Origin: Ruminococcus sp.
GTDB lineage: Bacteria > Bacillota > Clostridia > Oscillospirales > Ruminococcaceae
Length of the DNA: 5,948 nucleotides
Assembly (NCBI GenBank): GCA_003488415.1
Contig: DNLQ01000086.1
Location: forward strand, 1 to 5,948
Direction of reading: 5' to 3'
Shown here: positions 1 through 5,948 of the stretch, piece after piece
How the letters are laid out: every line of letters starts with the position of its first letter
How positions within the stretch are numbered: position 1 is the first letter of the stretch
Made by a program: the position numbers and the translations under genes
The notes under the pieces: generated by a model
Told to the model about the DNA's origin: nothing
The model's input: the letters and a program-made list of their open reading frames with translations, nothing else
The model's database searches: none

Positions 1-15
1 CTCCGGAGCAGCAGG

Positions 16-1275
16 TCAGATGCGTCTGATCCTTCCGCCCAGACCTGCAACTGCGTTCTCTATTCTTTCATAGCCTCTGTCGATATGTGGTATGTCCGTG
101 ATGACTGATACTCCCTCCGCTGCAAGTGCTGCTGTCACCATAGCTGCACCTCCTCTGAGATCCGTTGCGGATACCTCAGCGCCGTGGAGCGTCCTGACTC
201 CTCTGACTATTGCTGCCCTTCCCACTGTCTCGATCTCAGCTCCCATTTTCACAAGAGCCTCGGTATGACGGTAACGGCAGTCAAAGATCGTTTCCTCAAA
301 TACGCTTGTTCCCTCTGCCATCGTCAGTGCTGCCATGAGGACTGCCTGAGCGTCAGTGGGAAAGCCGGGATGCGGCATGGTGCGTATCCTGTCACGCACA
401 GCCCTCAGCCTTGCTCCGCTGTGCAGATATATCCTGTCATCAGAGGTATACATACTGCATCCGGTCTGTTCCAGCACCGTTAGAAACGGCTCCATTTCCC
501 GGACACAGGCGTTTTTTAGTATTATCTCTCCGCCGGCAGCTGCCGTCATTGAGAGATATGTTGCGCCGGCGATCCTGTCCGGCATGACGGTGTACTCACA
601 GCCGTGAAGAGGCTTTCCTCCTTTTATCACGATGCTGCATCCGCCGTCACCCTCCACCGATGCTCCGCAGGCACGTAAGAAACCGCACAGATCGCAGATC
701 TCCGGCTCACGGGCAGCGTTGTTGATAACTGTCTCGCCCTCAGCTCCGGCAGCGCAGAGTATGATATTCTCCGTTGCTCCTACTGAAGGGAACGGAAGGG
801 TTATCCTTGCGCCCCTTGCTTTGCCTGAGGGGAATGTGCAGCGTATCGCTCCGCCCTCGTCGCTTACTGCTGCACCAAGTTTTCTGAAAGAGGAGAGGTG
901 CATATCTATAGGACGCGGACCAAGTTCACAGCCTCCCGGGATGCTTACAGCCGCACTGCCGTTCCTGCCAAGCAGCGCTCCCATGAACATTATGGAGGAG
1001 CGCATCTCACGCATAAGATGATCCGGTATCTCCGTACCTTCTGCGCCTGCGGAATTTATGACAGCCGTACTGCCCGAGAAACGGCATTCTGCTCCAAGGC
1101 AGTTCAGTATCCTTGAAGCGGAATATATATCAGTGATAGCAGGACAGCGGTGCAGGACGCACTCCTCTCCGCACAGCAGCGCTGCTGCCATGATCGGAAG
1201 GGCACTGTTCTTGCTGCCCTGGAGTTCAAGCTCTCCGCACAGGCGGTGTCCGCCCTCTATCATCAGTTTCTGCAT
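16..1275 (-). CDS. murA: MurA, UDP-N-acetylglucosamine 1-carboxyvinyltransferase
   Basis: A cytoplasmic enzyme that transfers enolpyruvate from PEP to UDP-GlcNAc, the first committed step of peptidoglycan synthesis and the target of fosfomycin. It has 419 residues, the usual length (E. coli 419), in the two-domain EPSP-synthase-like fold. K22 and N23 sit in GSKNSALP. The active-site loop is IPGGCELGPRPID (112-124), with Cys116 equivalent to E. coli Cys115, so the enzyme is predicted to be fosfomycin-sensitive. Other landmarks are PSVGATEN (163-170), PHPGFPTDAQ (301-310) with D308 matching the catalytic D305, DLRGGAA (372-378) and HIDRGYE (397-403). It is unusually rich in cysteine (17 by my count). 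It follows the hydrolase by about 54 bases. Many Firmicutes carry two MurA paralogues, and the window cannot show whether this is the only copy. Confidence 0.96.
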   Translation of the reverse strand: MQKLMIEGGHRLCGELELQGSKNSALPIMAAALLCGEECVLHRCPAITDIYSASRILNCLGAECRFSGSTAVINSAGAEGTEIPDHLMREMRSSIMFMGALLGRNGSAAVSIPGGCELGPRPIDMHLSSFRKLGAAVSDEGGAIRCTFPSGKARGARITLPFPSVGATENIILCAAGAEGETVINNAAREPEICDLCGFLRACGASVEGDGGCSIVIKGGKPLHGCEYTVMPDRIAGATYLSMTAAAGGEIILKNACVREMEPFLTVLEQTGCSMYTSDDRIYLHSGARLRAVRDRIRTMPHPGFPTDAQAVLMAALTMAEGTSVFEETIFDCRYRHTEALVKMGAEIETVGRAAIVRGVRTLHGAEVSATDLRGGAAMVTAALAAEGVSVITDIPHIDRGYERIENAVAGLGGRIRRI

Positions 1276-1279
1276 CAAA

Positions 1280-1286
1280 CCACCTC
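1280..1286 (-). promoter_or_regulatory. Ribosome binding site that fixes the murA start
   Basis: The minus strand reads GAGGTGG, then TTTG, then ATG at 1275-1273. The adjacent TTG at 1278-1276 is also in frame and would add one residue, but the ATG is the commoner start codon and gives residue numbering that matches E. coli MurA at K22 and N23. Confidence 0.7.
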
Positions 1287-1313
1287 ACAGCTTTTTTGTA
1301 TACTATGCTGTGA
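1285..1313 (-). promoter_or_regulatory. Inverted repeat in the murA leader, touching its ribosome binding site
   Basis: A perfect 7-base inverted repeat, TCACAGC (1285-1291) and GCTGTGA (1307-1313), encloses a 15-base A/T-rich loop that includes a run of six T (six A in the minus-strand RNA). In that RNA the downstream arm, GCTGTGA, overlaps the first two bases (GA) of the murA ribosome binding site GAGGTGG. The pairing could partly mask the site. It is not a normal terminator, because the A run is in the loop and no U tract follows the stem. The stem is short and the loop long, so stability is doubtful and the arrangement may be chance. Confidence 0.3.
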
Positions 1314-1329
1314 AGAGAGAAACTGTGAA

Positions 1330-2205
1330 TCACTCTGTGATGTTGTGTGCCCTGAGGAATGTGTCAAAGGTCTGTGCCATTTCCTCCGGTATATAGGCAT
1401 ACATCATATGCCCTTTGTCAGAAAGATGATACTCTCCTCCGAATTTCTCGGCAAATGCGATACCAGCCTGTCTCCATGTGTGCTTCATGCCCGGCATCCT
1501 GAGGTCGCTGATATAAAGACAGCTTATACACCTCAGTGCGCCGGTATCCACAGCCTTCTGTGCGTTCTCCGGCATCAGCTTTGTCATTTCAAGAAATTCT
1601 TTATTAGCGATGTTTTTATAGTAAAGCTCCCTGTAGAGCCGCTTTTCTTCAGTATCAAGTTCGTCTCCGCTAAGGAGCCCTGAAACGTTCTCAGACTTGT
1701 TTCTCAGTACTCTTGCAATAAAACCGTCCTTTGCTATGGCTTCGCTCAGCTTCTGCTGACTTTGTGCCATACTGAGCCGTCTGCGCTCCGTAAGAGCCTT
1801 GGACTGCTCAAGAGCATATCCCGGAACTCCCATGTCTACGCCGAGTATCGCTGTTATCTCCTCCGGATAGGTATTCGCCCACCAAACCGCCTCGATCCCG
1901 GCAATAGAATGTGCCGCAAGGATGTAAGGGGGAGCTATCCCTGCCTGACAGAGAGCTTCCCGGTTCTCAGAGACTATATTCTCCACCGTCCGTGGAGTCT
2001 TTGCCGGATCACTGAATCCGCACCCGGCTCTTTCTATGACCGCTATCCTGTATATGTGGGAGAGCCGTCTGTATAAAGGCTTGTATTCCAGCACCGGAGA
2101 TGTCACCCCGTTGCCTGCAAGGAATACGATAGTACTGCTTCCGCTGCCTTCTGAATAAACATTCAGCCTGCATCCGCCTGCCGGTACCCTGTTCTCATAA
2201 TTCAT
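1330..2205 (-). CDS. Alpha/beta hydrolase fold protein, substrate unknown
   Basis: A 291-residue protein with the layout of an alpha/beta hydrolase. The first core strand is followed by an oxyanion-type loop, IVFLAGNGVTSP (26-37). A YRIAVIERAGCGFSDP strand-turn (52-67) resembles the GxGxSD region of the fold. The nucleophile elbow is AAHSIAG (97-103), with Ser100 as nucleophile. D234 in LYISDLRM is the likely acid, and H266 in DKGHMMYA the likely base. The elbow reads A-H-S-I-A rather than the classic G-x-S-x-G; the alanines are small enough to keep the turn. A cap region, probably helical, covers about residues 130-220. There is no signal peptide or membrane segment, so it should be cytoplasmic. 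AAGGA (2209-2213) lies only three bases before the ATG, which overlaps the murG stop as ATGA. It could be an esterase, lipase-like enzyme or peptidase; nothing visible decides which. Family assignment is firm, function is not. Confidence 0.85.
   Translation of the reverse strand: MNYENRVPAGGCRLNVYSEGSGSSTIVFLAGNGVTSPVLEYKPLYRRLSHIYRIAVIERAGCGFSDPAKTPRTVENIVSENREALCQAGIAPPYILAAHSIAGIEAVWWANTYPEEITAILGVDMGVPGYALEQSKALTERRRLSMAQSQQKLSEAIAKDGFIARVLRNKSENVSGLLSGDELDTEEKRLYRELYYKNIANKEFLEMTKLMPENAQKAVDTGALRCISCLYISDLRMPGMKHTWRQAGIAFAEKFGGEYHLSDKGHMMYAYIPEEMAQTFDTFLRAHNITE
2202..2205 (-). promoter_or_regulatory. ATGA stop/start overlap coupling murG to the hydrolase
   Basis: The minus strand reads ATGA at this point. 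ATG (2205-2203) starts the hydrolase and TGA (2204-2202) ends murG. A weak AAGGA lies just upstream inside murG. Such overlaps usually mean that ribosomes finishing the first gene reinitiate on the second, so hydrolase output would track MurG translation. The overlap is seen directly; coupling is inferred. Confidence 0.75.
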
Positions 2206-3338
2206 GCGTCCTTCTTTCCGCAGAGCTTTCTCACGACCTCCAGTATGCGCTGATTTGTGTCAGAGAGATGAAGTGAGGCTGCTGCATCTGACATTTTCCC
2301 GACCTTTTCCTGATCTGAACAGAGGCGCTGTATCTCTGTATACACCCGTTCATTGGTGACATCCTTCTGCTCTATTACTACCGCAGCTCCTGCCTTGCCG
2401 AGCACCATCGCATTGTGGTACTGATGATTGCCGGCAACTATGGGAGAAGGTATAAGTACAGACGCTTTTCCGGCAGCTTCAAGTTCTGCCAGTGTTGACG
2501 CTCCGCTGCGGCAGATGACAAGATCTGCTGCTGCAAGGCATACGTCCATATCGTTTATGTACTCAGTGATACGTAATCTGTCGCTTTTCAGAGGTACTCC
2601 GGCATCCTTCATTGCCTTTGGAAATGTATCCTTTCCCATTCCGCCGTATCCGTGGATATGGTTTATTGCCTTACCCTGCCTGAAGTCTTCCCTGATAACG
2701 TACTCCATTGTCTCGTTGATGCAGCCTGCACCGAGACTTCCGCCGAAGGAAAGTACTGTAAAGCTGTCGTCAAATCCCAGCTTTGCCCGTGCCTCAGCCT
2801 TTGTGAGACTGGAGCTTATCTTGCTCCTTACCGGAAGTCCGGTAACAGTGTAATCAAATTTGCTCTTATCCATATAATCCAGAGCCTCGATCACTGTCAG
2901 CATAACGTGATCGACCTCCTTTGAGAGCAGCTTATTGGTAACGCCGGGATAGGCGTTCTGTTCGTGTATGGCTGTAGGTATACCCATTCTTGCTGCCTTG
3001 CGGATAACAGGTCCGGCTGCATAGCCGCCTGTACCGATAGCAATATCGGGCTTGAAACCTTCTATGATCTCCTTTGCACGCTTTCCGGATGTGATAAGAT
3101 ACGCCACAGCCTTTGCATTCCTGCCGATATTCTCAAGTGAGATCTTTCTCTGAAAGCCTGCCACCTTGATAGTCTCAAGCCTGTATCCGGCCTGTGGTAC
3201 AAGTTTTGCCTCCATGCCCTTCGGAGTTCCGGCAAAGAGAAACTCTGCATCCGGATAAGCCTCCTTTATTATATCTGCGATGGCGAGTCCGGGATTTATA
3301 TGACCTCCCGTACCTCCGCACGCTATAAGCACTTTCAT
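2202..3338 (-). CDS. murG: MurG, UDP-GlcNAc:lipid I N-acetylglucosaminyltransferase
   Basis: A peripheral membrane glycosyltransferase (GT28, GT-B fold) that adds GlcNAc to lipid I to form lipid II on the inner face of the membrane. It has 378 residues, slightly longer than the roughly 355 of E. coli MurG. The N-terminal glycine-rich loop CGGTGGHINPGLAIA spans residues 7-21. A second glycine-rich stretch, IGTGGYAAGP (101-110), is followed by IHEQNAYPGVTNKLL (124-138). The C-domain loop is SFGGSLGAGCINE (197-209), and the UDP-GlcNAc binding region is CRSGASTLAELEAAGK (276-291) followed by AGNHQYHNA (302-310). In the C-domain loop, leucine stands where many homologues have GGSQGA. The ATG is preceded by AGGAGAG (3344-3350), only 20 bases after the SEDS stop. 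Its TGA overlaps the next ATG as ATGA, which suggests translational coupling to the hydrolase. Confidence 0.97.
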   Translation of the reverse strand: MKVLIACGGTGGHINPGLAIADIIKEAYPDAEFLFAGTPKGMEAKLVPQAGYRLETIKVAGFQRKISLENIGRNAKAVAYLITSGKRAKEIIEGFKPDIAIGTGGYAAGPVIRKAARMGIPTAIHEQNAYPGVTNKLLSKEVDHVMLTVIEALDYMDKSKFDYTVTGLPVRSKISSSLTKAEARAKLGFDDSFTVLSFGGSLGAGCINETMEYVIREDFRQGKAINHIHGYGGMGKDTFPKAMKDAGVPLKSDRLRITEYINDMDVCLAAADLVICRSGASTLAELEAAGKASVLIPSPIVAGNHQYHNAMVLGKAGAAVVIEQKDVTNERVYTEIQRLCSDQEKVGKMSDAAASLHLSDTNQRILEVVRKLCGKKDA

Positions 3339-3358
3339 GCTATCTCTCCTTTTCAGTA

Positions 3359-4720
3359 TTACTTGCTGCCTTTCCTGCCCCTGAACAAGGCAAAGCCGCT
3401 TTGCTTCTTCTCCGACCTGCCGGAACGTATCCTGTCCGGCGTCGGGAGCGGCGGATCAATGTCGTCATCACGCCGGGGCGGTATATACCTTTGCTGGGAT
3501 ATGTTCAGCATTATCCCCATTTCCACAAGCTGCATGACCAGCGCTGTACCTCCGTAGCTGAAAAACGGAAGGCTGATTCCTGTGTTAGGGATAAGATTGC
3601 TTACAACGGCGAGATTGAGGACTGTCTGTATGCCGATCTGGGTAGTGATGCCTACAGCTATGAGCATTCCGAAGCGGTCACGGCTGCGTGCGGCTATGGA
3701 ATAGCCCTCAACTACCAGCAGGAAGAAAACAATGATTATTGCAAGTGCGCCTACAAAGCCAAGCTCCTCGCATACTATAGGGAAAACGAAGTCGTTCTTG
3801 GTCTCAGGGAGATAAAGGTACTTCTGACGGGAGTTTCCCAGTCCGAGTCCGAATAATCCGCCCGAGCCGATCGCAATAAGCGAGTTGGCAGTCTGCCATG
3901 TATCACCAAGGAGATCATCAAAGGGATGCCTCCATGAAAGGATACGGGACTGAACGTAGCTTCCGTTCTTGTTGTACTGCACGATGATGTAGCCGACAGC
4001 CGCTGCCAGCGAGCCTGCACCGAGAAGCAGGAACTGCTTGATGTTCGCTCCGCCGCAGAGTATCATGGCGATCGCAATGAATGTTATCAGCATGATTCCG
4101 GAGATGTGCTTCTCCAGAGCGATAAGGACTACATATACGCCGAGCAGCATTACATACTTCACTATACCTACGCTGAATCTGTTCATGCGCTTGCCGTCAA
4201 GCTCCATGCGGTAGGCAAAGTATATTATAAGTGTGAACTTTGCGACCTCGGAAGGCTGCAAGTCGATAGAACCGATAGTGATCCAGCGTCTCGCACCCAT
4301 TGAACCTCCCTCGTCGTTACCGATAAGCAGAACGGCGATGAGAAGAACTGCCACTACGAAGAAAAGCAGTCCAGAGATGTTGAGCCGCTTGATGAAGGGA
4401 ATGCGTATCTTCTTGAAGTTGTGGTAATCCATATTCATGAACACCAGCATAAGAGCAAATCCGATTATCGCATTTCTTCCCTGGGATACGGCATAGTGAA
4501 GACCGTCGCCGTAATCAAAATACGCCCAGGCGTAGCTTGCGGAGGACATCATTACAATGCCGACAACAAGCAGTATCATAACATAGGTGAAGAATGACAG
4601 GCTCAGATCACGGTAACGGCTGTCACCGTTGAAGGTGTGCCACGCTTTTCTGAATCCTTCCTTTATACGATCCTTGCCGGACGCTTGCTTATTCCGGCTC
4701 ACTGTGGTCTCTGCCGCCAT
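3359..4720 (-). CDS. ftsW: FtsW/SpoVE-type SEDS peptidoglycan glycosyltransferase
   Basis: A polytopic membrane protein of the SEDS family (FtsW, RodA, SpoVE). It polymerises lipid II into glycan strands, usually with a partner class B penicillin-binding protein. I chose the ATG at 4718-4720 (453 residues) because AGGGAGGT lies four bases before it; a GTG 18 bases further upstream is in frame but has no such site. A hydrophilic N-terminus of about 38 residues precedes roughly ten membrane segments. Family motifs are GARRWITIG (142-150) with QPSEVAK (155-161), the conserved acidic residue in KNDFVFP (D310, matching the catalytic aspartate of RodA/FtsW), and TGISLPFFSYGGTA (380-393). The tail (about 411-453) is charged, first acidic and proline-rich, then basic. 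Its position between mraY and murG points to the division or sporulation type (FtsW/SpoVE) rather than RodA, but sequence alone does not decide which. Confidence 0.93.
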   Translation of the reverse strand: MAAETTVSRNKQASGKDRIKEGFRKAWHTFNGDSRYRDLSLSFFTYVMILLVVGIVMMSSASYAWAYFDYGDGLHYAVSQGRNAIIGFALMLVFMNMDYHNFKKIRIPFIKRLNISGLLFFVVAVLLIAVLLIGNDEGGSMGARRWITIGSIDLQPSEVAKFTLIIYFAYRMELDGKRMNRFSVGIVKYVMLLGVYVVLIALEKHISGIMLITFIAIAMILCGGANIKQFLLLGAGSLAAAVGYIIVQYNKNGSYVQSRILSWRHPFDDLLGDTWQTANSLIAIGSGGLFGLGLGNSRQKYLYLPETKNDFVFPIVCEELGFVGALAIIIVFFLLVVEGYSIAARSRDRFGMLIAVGITTQIGIQTVLNLAVVSNLIPNTGISLPFFSYGGTALVMQLVEMGIMLNISQQRYIPPRRDDDIDPPLPTPDRIRSGRSEKKQSGFALFRGRKGSK

Positions 4721-4724
4721 TCTG

Positions 4725-4732
4725 ACCTCCCT
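4725..4732 (-). promoter_or_regulatory. Ribosome binding site that fixes the ftsW start
   Basis: The minus strand reads AGGGAGGT, then CAGA, then ATG at 4720-4718. This is a near-perfect anti-16S match at a short but workable distance. The GTG at 4738 opens a longer frame by six residues but has no purine-rich site before it, so the ATG is preferred. Confidence 0.85.
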
Positions 4733-4759
4733 TTCCACGGATCAGGCGCTGTACGTCTG

Positions 4760-5800
4760 TCAGTTAAATGAAAGTAATGTTATTATTCCCAGTATGCCGA
4801 AAATAATACCTGTAACTGTGAATGTTATAACTATCTTGTACTCACTGTATCCGCTCATCTCAAAGTGGTGGTGGATAGGAGTCATTTTGAAAATACGTCT
4901 GCCTTCACCGTACTTCTTCTTTGTATACTTGAAGTAGCTGACCTGTATCACTACGGACAGTGCTTCGATTATGTATACCAGTGCCACCAGCAGCAAAAGC
5001 AGATGCTTATGCAGAACAAGTCCTGCAGCAGTTACGGCTGCTCCGAGGAACATTGAACCTGTATCGCCCATAAAGCACTTTGCAGGGTTGAAATTCCATA
5101 TCAGGAATCCGAGGCAGCCTCCTGCCAGTGCCATGGTGAACAGTCCCAGCTCGTTCTGCTTCAGTATGGAGCAGCATACTGTGAATATCAGCATTGCTGC
5201 AAAGGTCACTGAGCCGCAGAGCCCGTCAACTCCGTCAGTAAGATTTACCGCATTGGTAAGGTAAATTATCACCGGCACCATTAATATATAATAGAATATT
5301 CCAAGTGAAGGCGATCTCCAGAATCCGAGATCAATACAGGTCGAAGTGTCACCGAACTTCCAGAGAGCTATCAGGAAGCCTGCGGTACATACAAGCTGGA
5401 ATGCTATCTTCTGCATCACGGAAAGTCCGTCGTTGTTCTTCCTTGCGACCTTGGTATAGTCGTCAATAAAGCCTATTATACCGAAGGAAAGTGAGAACAG
5501 GATACAGCTCAGCAGTCTGTAGAAGGCGTGATGTGTTGCAATATCCGTTACGTCCGGTGAATTGCTCAGACGGTATATCCAATAACCCGCCAGTGCAGCA
5601 ACTGTTGTTGATATTATGAACATGAATCCGCCCATGGTCGGCGTACCCTGTTTCTTGGCGTGCCACTTCGGACCGTCCTCAGTCTTGATAGGCTGACCGA
5701 ACTTTATCCTGTGAAGGAAGGGTACCAGCCATATTCCCGATACTCCGGCGATAACGAATGACAACAATGCTGTAAGAAGATCTATTATCCAGAATGACAT
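4760..5800 (-). CDS. mraY: MraY, phospho-N-acetylmuramoyl-pentapeptide-transferase
   Basis: An integral membrane enzyme that transfers phospho-MurNAc-pentapeptide from UDP to undecaprenyl phosphate, forming lipid I on the cytoplasmic face. At 346 residues it has normal family length. Visible landmarks in order are: the first cytoplasmic loop EDGPKWHAKKQGTPTMGG (residues 41-58); the acidic pair D113-D114 in IDDYTK; NAVNLTDGVDGL (183-194); NFNPAKCFMGDTGS (236-249), with the catalytic-site aspartate D246; and the histidine cluster H310-H312 in IHHHFE. About ten hydrophobic segments separate these loops, as in known MraY structures. The ATG start is preceded by AGGAGA on the minus strand (5812-5817). 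The gene follows murE by 46 bases and precedes the SEDS gene by 39. All expected catalytic residues are present, so it should be active. Confidence 0.97.
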   Translation of the reverse strand: MSFWIIDLLTALLSFVIAGVSGIWLVPFLHRIKFGQPIKTEDGPKWHAKKQGTPTMGGFMFIISTTVAALAGYWIYRLSNSPDVTDIATHHAFYRLLSCILFSLSFGIIGFIDDYTKVARKNNDGLSVMQKIAFQLVCTAGFLIALWKFGDTSTCIDLGFWRSPSLGIFYYILMVPVIIYLTNAVNLTDGVDGLCGSVTFAAMLIFTVCCSILKQNELGLFTMALAGGCLGFLIWNFNPAKCFMGDTGSMFLGAAVTAAGLVLHKHLLLLLVALVYIIEALSVVIQVSYFKYTKKKYGEGRRIFKMTPIHHHFEMSGYSEYKIVITFTVTGIIFGILGIITLLSFN

Positions 5801-5846
5801 TTACTAACACTTCTCCTGTTATTTCATATTCTGCGGCAGTACACCG

Positions 5847-5948
5847 TCAGTCAAGCAGCTTCAGACCTTCTGCAACTACCTCACGCTCGTCGAAATGGAT
5901 ATGCTTCATTCCGGCAAGTATCTGATAATCCTCATGGCCTTTGCCTGC
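5847..5948 (-). CDS. murE: MurE, UDP-MurNAc-tripeptide synthetase, C-terminal fragment (cut by window edge)
   Basis: Reading the minus strand from the right edge gives an open frame of 33 residues ending in TGA. It begins AGKGHEDYQIL and continues through FDEREVV to a terminal LKLLD. The GKGHE-x-YQ stretch followed by an FDDRE-type motif is the standard C-terminus of MurE, the cytoplasmic ATP-dependent ligase that adds the third amino acid (a diamino acid) to UDP-MurNAc-L-Ala-D-Glu. MurF and MurD do not end this way. The fragment lacks the ATP-binding core and the motif that separates meso-diaminopimelate from lysine enzymes, so substrate choice cannot be read here. Its stop lies 46 bases before mraY, which fits co-transcription. 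The frame is open to the edge, so the gene is incomplete only because the window ends. Confidence 0.9.
   Translation of the reverse strand, partial: AGKGHEDYQILAGMKHIHFDEREVVAEGLKLLD

Noticed and set aside
1..15. Ribosome binding site for a further downstream gene at the left edge
   Set aside because: The minus strand ends CTCCGGAG, which contains GGAG and may precede another operon gene, but no start codon is visible before the edge.
1285..1313. Rho-independent terminator between the hydrolase and murA
   Set aside because: The stem is only seven bases, the loop is 15 bases, and the T/A run is in the loop rather than after the stem in either direction. It does not have terminator form.
1150..1683. 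A 177-codon plus-strand open frame crossing the murA start and the end of the hydrolase gene
   Set aside because: It lies opposite two well-supported genes and across their junction. Its translation is cysteine- and histidine-rich with no recognisable domain, and it shows no convincing ribosome binding site. It is best explained as a shadow of the minus-strand codon pattern.
2428..2853. A 141-codon plus-strand open frame opposite murG
   Set aside because: It is wholly antisense to a clear murG and its serine/proline-rich translation is typical of reverse-strand reading. There is no support for expression.
3401..3856. A 151-codon plus-strand open frame opposite the SEDS gene
   Set aside because: It is antisense to conserved SEDS motifs and its translation shows no domain.
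4721..4738. An upstream in-frame GTG start for ftsW, adding six residues
   Set aside because: No ribosome binding site precedes the GTG, whereas AGGGAGGT sits right before the ATG at 4720.
5801..5846. Promoter or terminator between murE and mraY
   Set aside because: The 46-base gap contains a clear ribosome binding site but no strong hairpin with a T tract and no good -35/-10 pair that I can see.

Overview
This window is part of a bacterial division and cell-wall (dcw) gene cluster. All genes are on the minus strand, so transcription runs from high to low coordinates. The order is: the C-terminal end of murE (cut by the right edge), mraY, an ftsW/spoVE-type SEDS gene, murG, an alpha/beta hydrolase, and murA, which ends 15 bases from the left edge. 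Gaps are short (46, 39, 20 and about 54 bases), and murG and the hydrolase share an ATGA stop/start overlap. I see no internal rho-independent terminator, so the set is probably one operon that continues past both edges.

Five of the six genes form one pathway. MurA commits UDP-GlcNAc to cell-wall synthesis. MurE adds the third stem-peptide residue. MraY moves phospho-MurNAc-pentapeptide onto undecaprenyl phosphate (lipid I), MurG adds GlcNAc (lipid II), and the SEDS protein polymerises lipid II into glycan strands, probably at the septum. The hydrolase has no recognised place in this pathway. It lies between two essential genes and is probably translationally coupled to murG.

The organism looks like an anaerobic, low-to-moderate GC Firmicute of the class Clostridia, possibly Ruminococcus/Oscillospiraceae. 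The reasons are the gene order (murE directly before mraY; no murF, murD or murB in the segment seen), strong GGAGG-type ribosome binding sites, the sequence style of MraY and the SEDS protein, and a cysteine-rich MurA. The genus is an inference from general resemblance and is not certain.

Coding density is very high and no gene-free stretch exceeds 60 bases. I see no mobile element, CRISPR array, tRNA or rRNA. The window is mostly a conventional mur/dcw cluster. The points that deserve a second look are the embedded hydrolase, the missing mur ligase genes, and an inverted repeat and weak promoter-like sequence just before murA. I do not see a convincing undescribed system.
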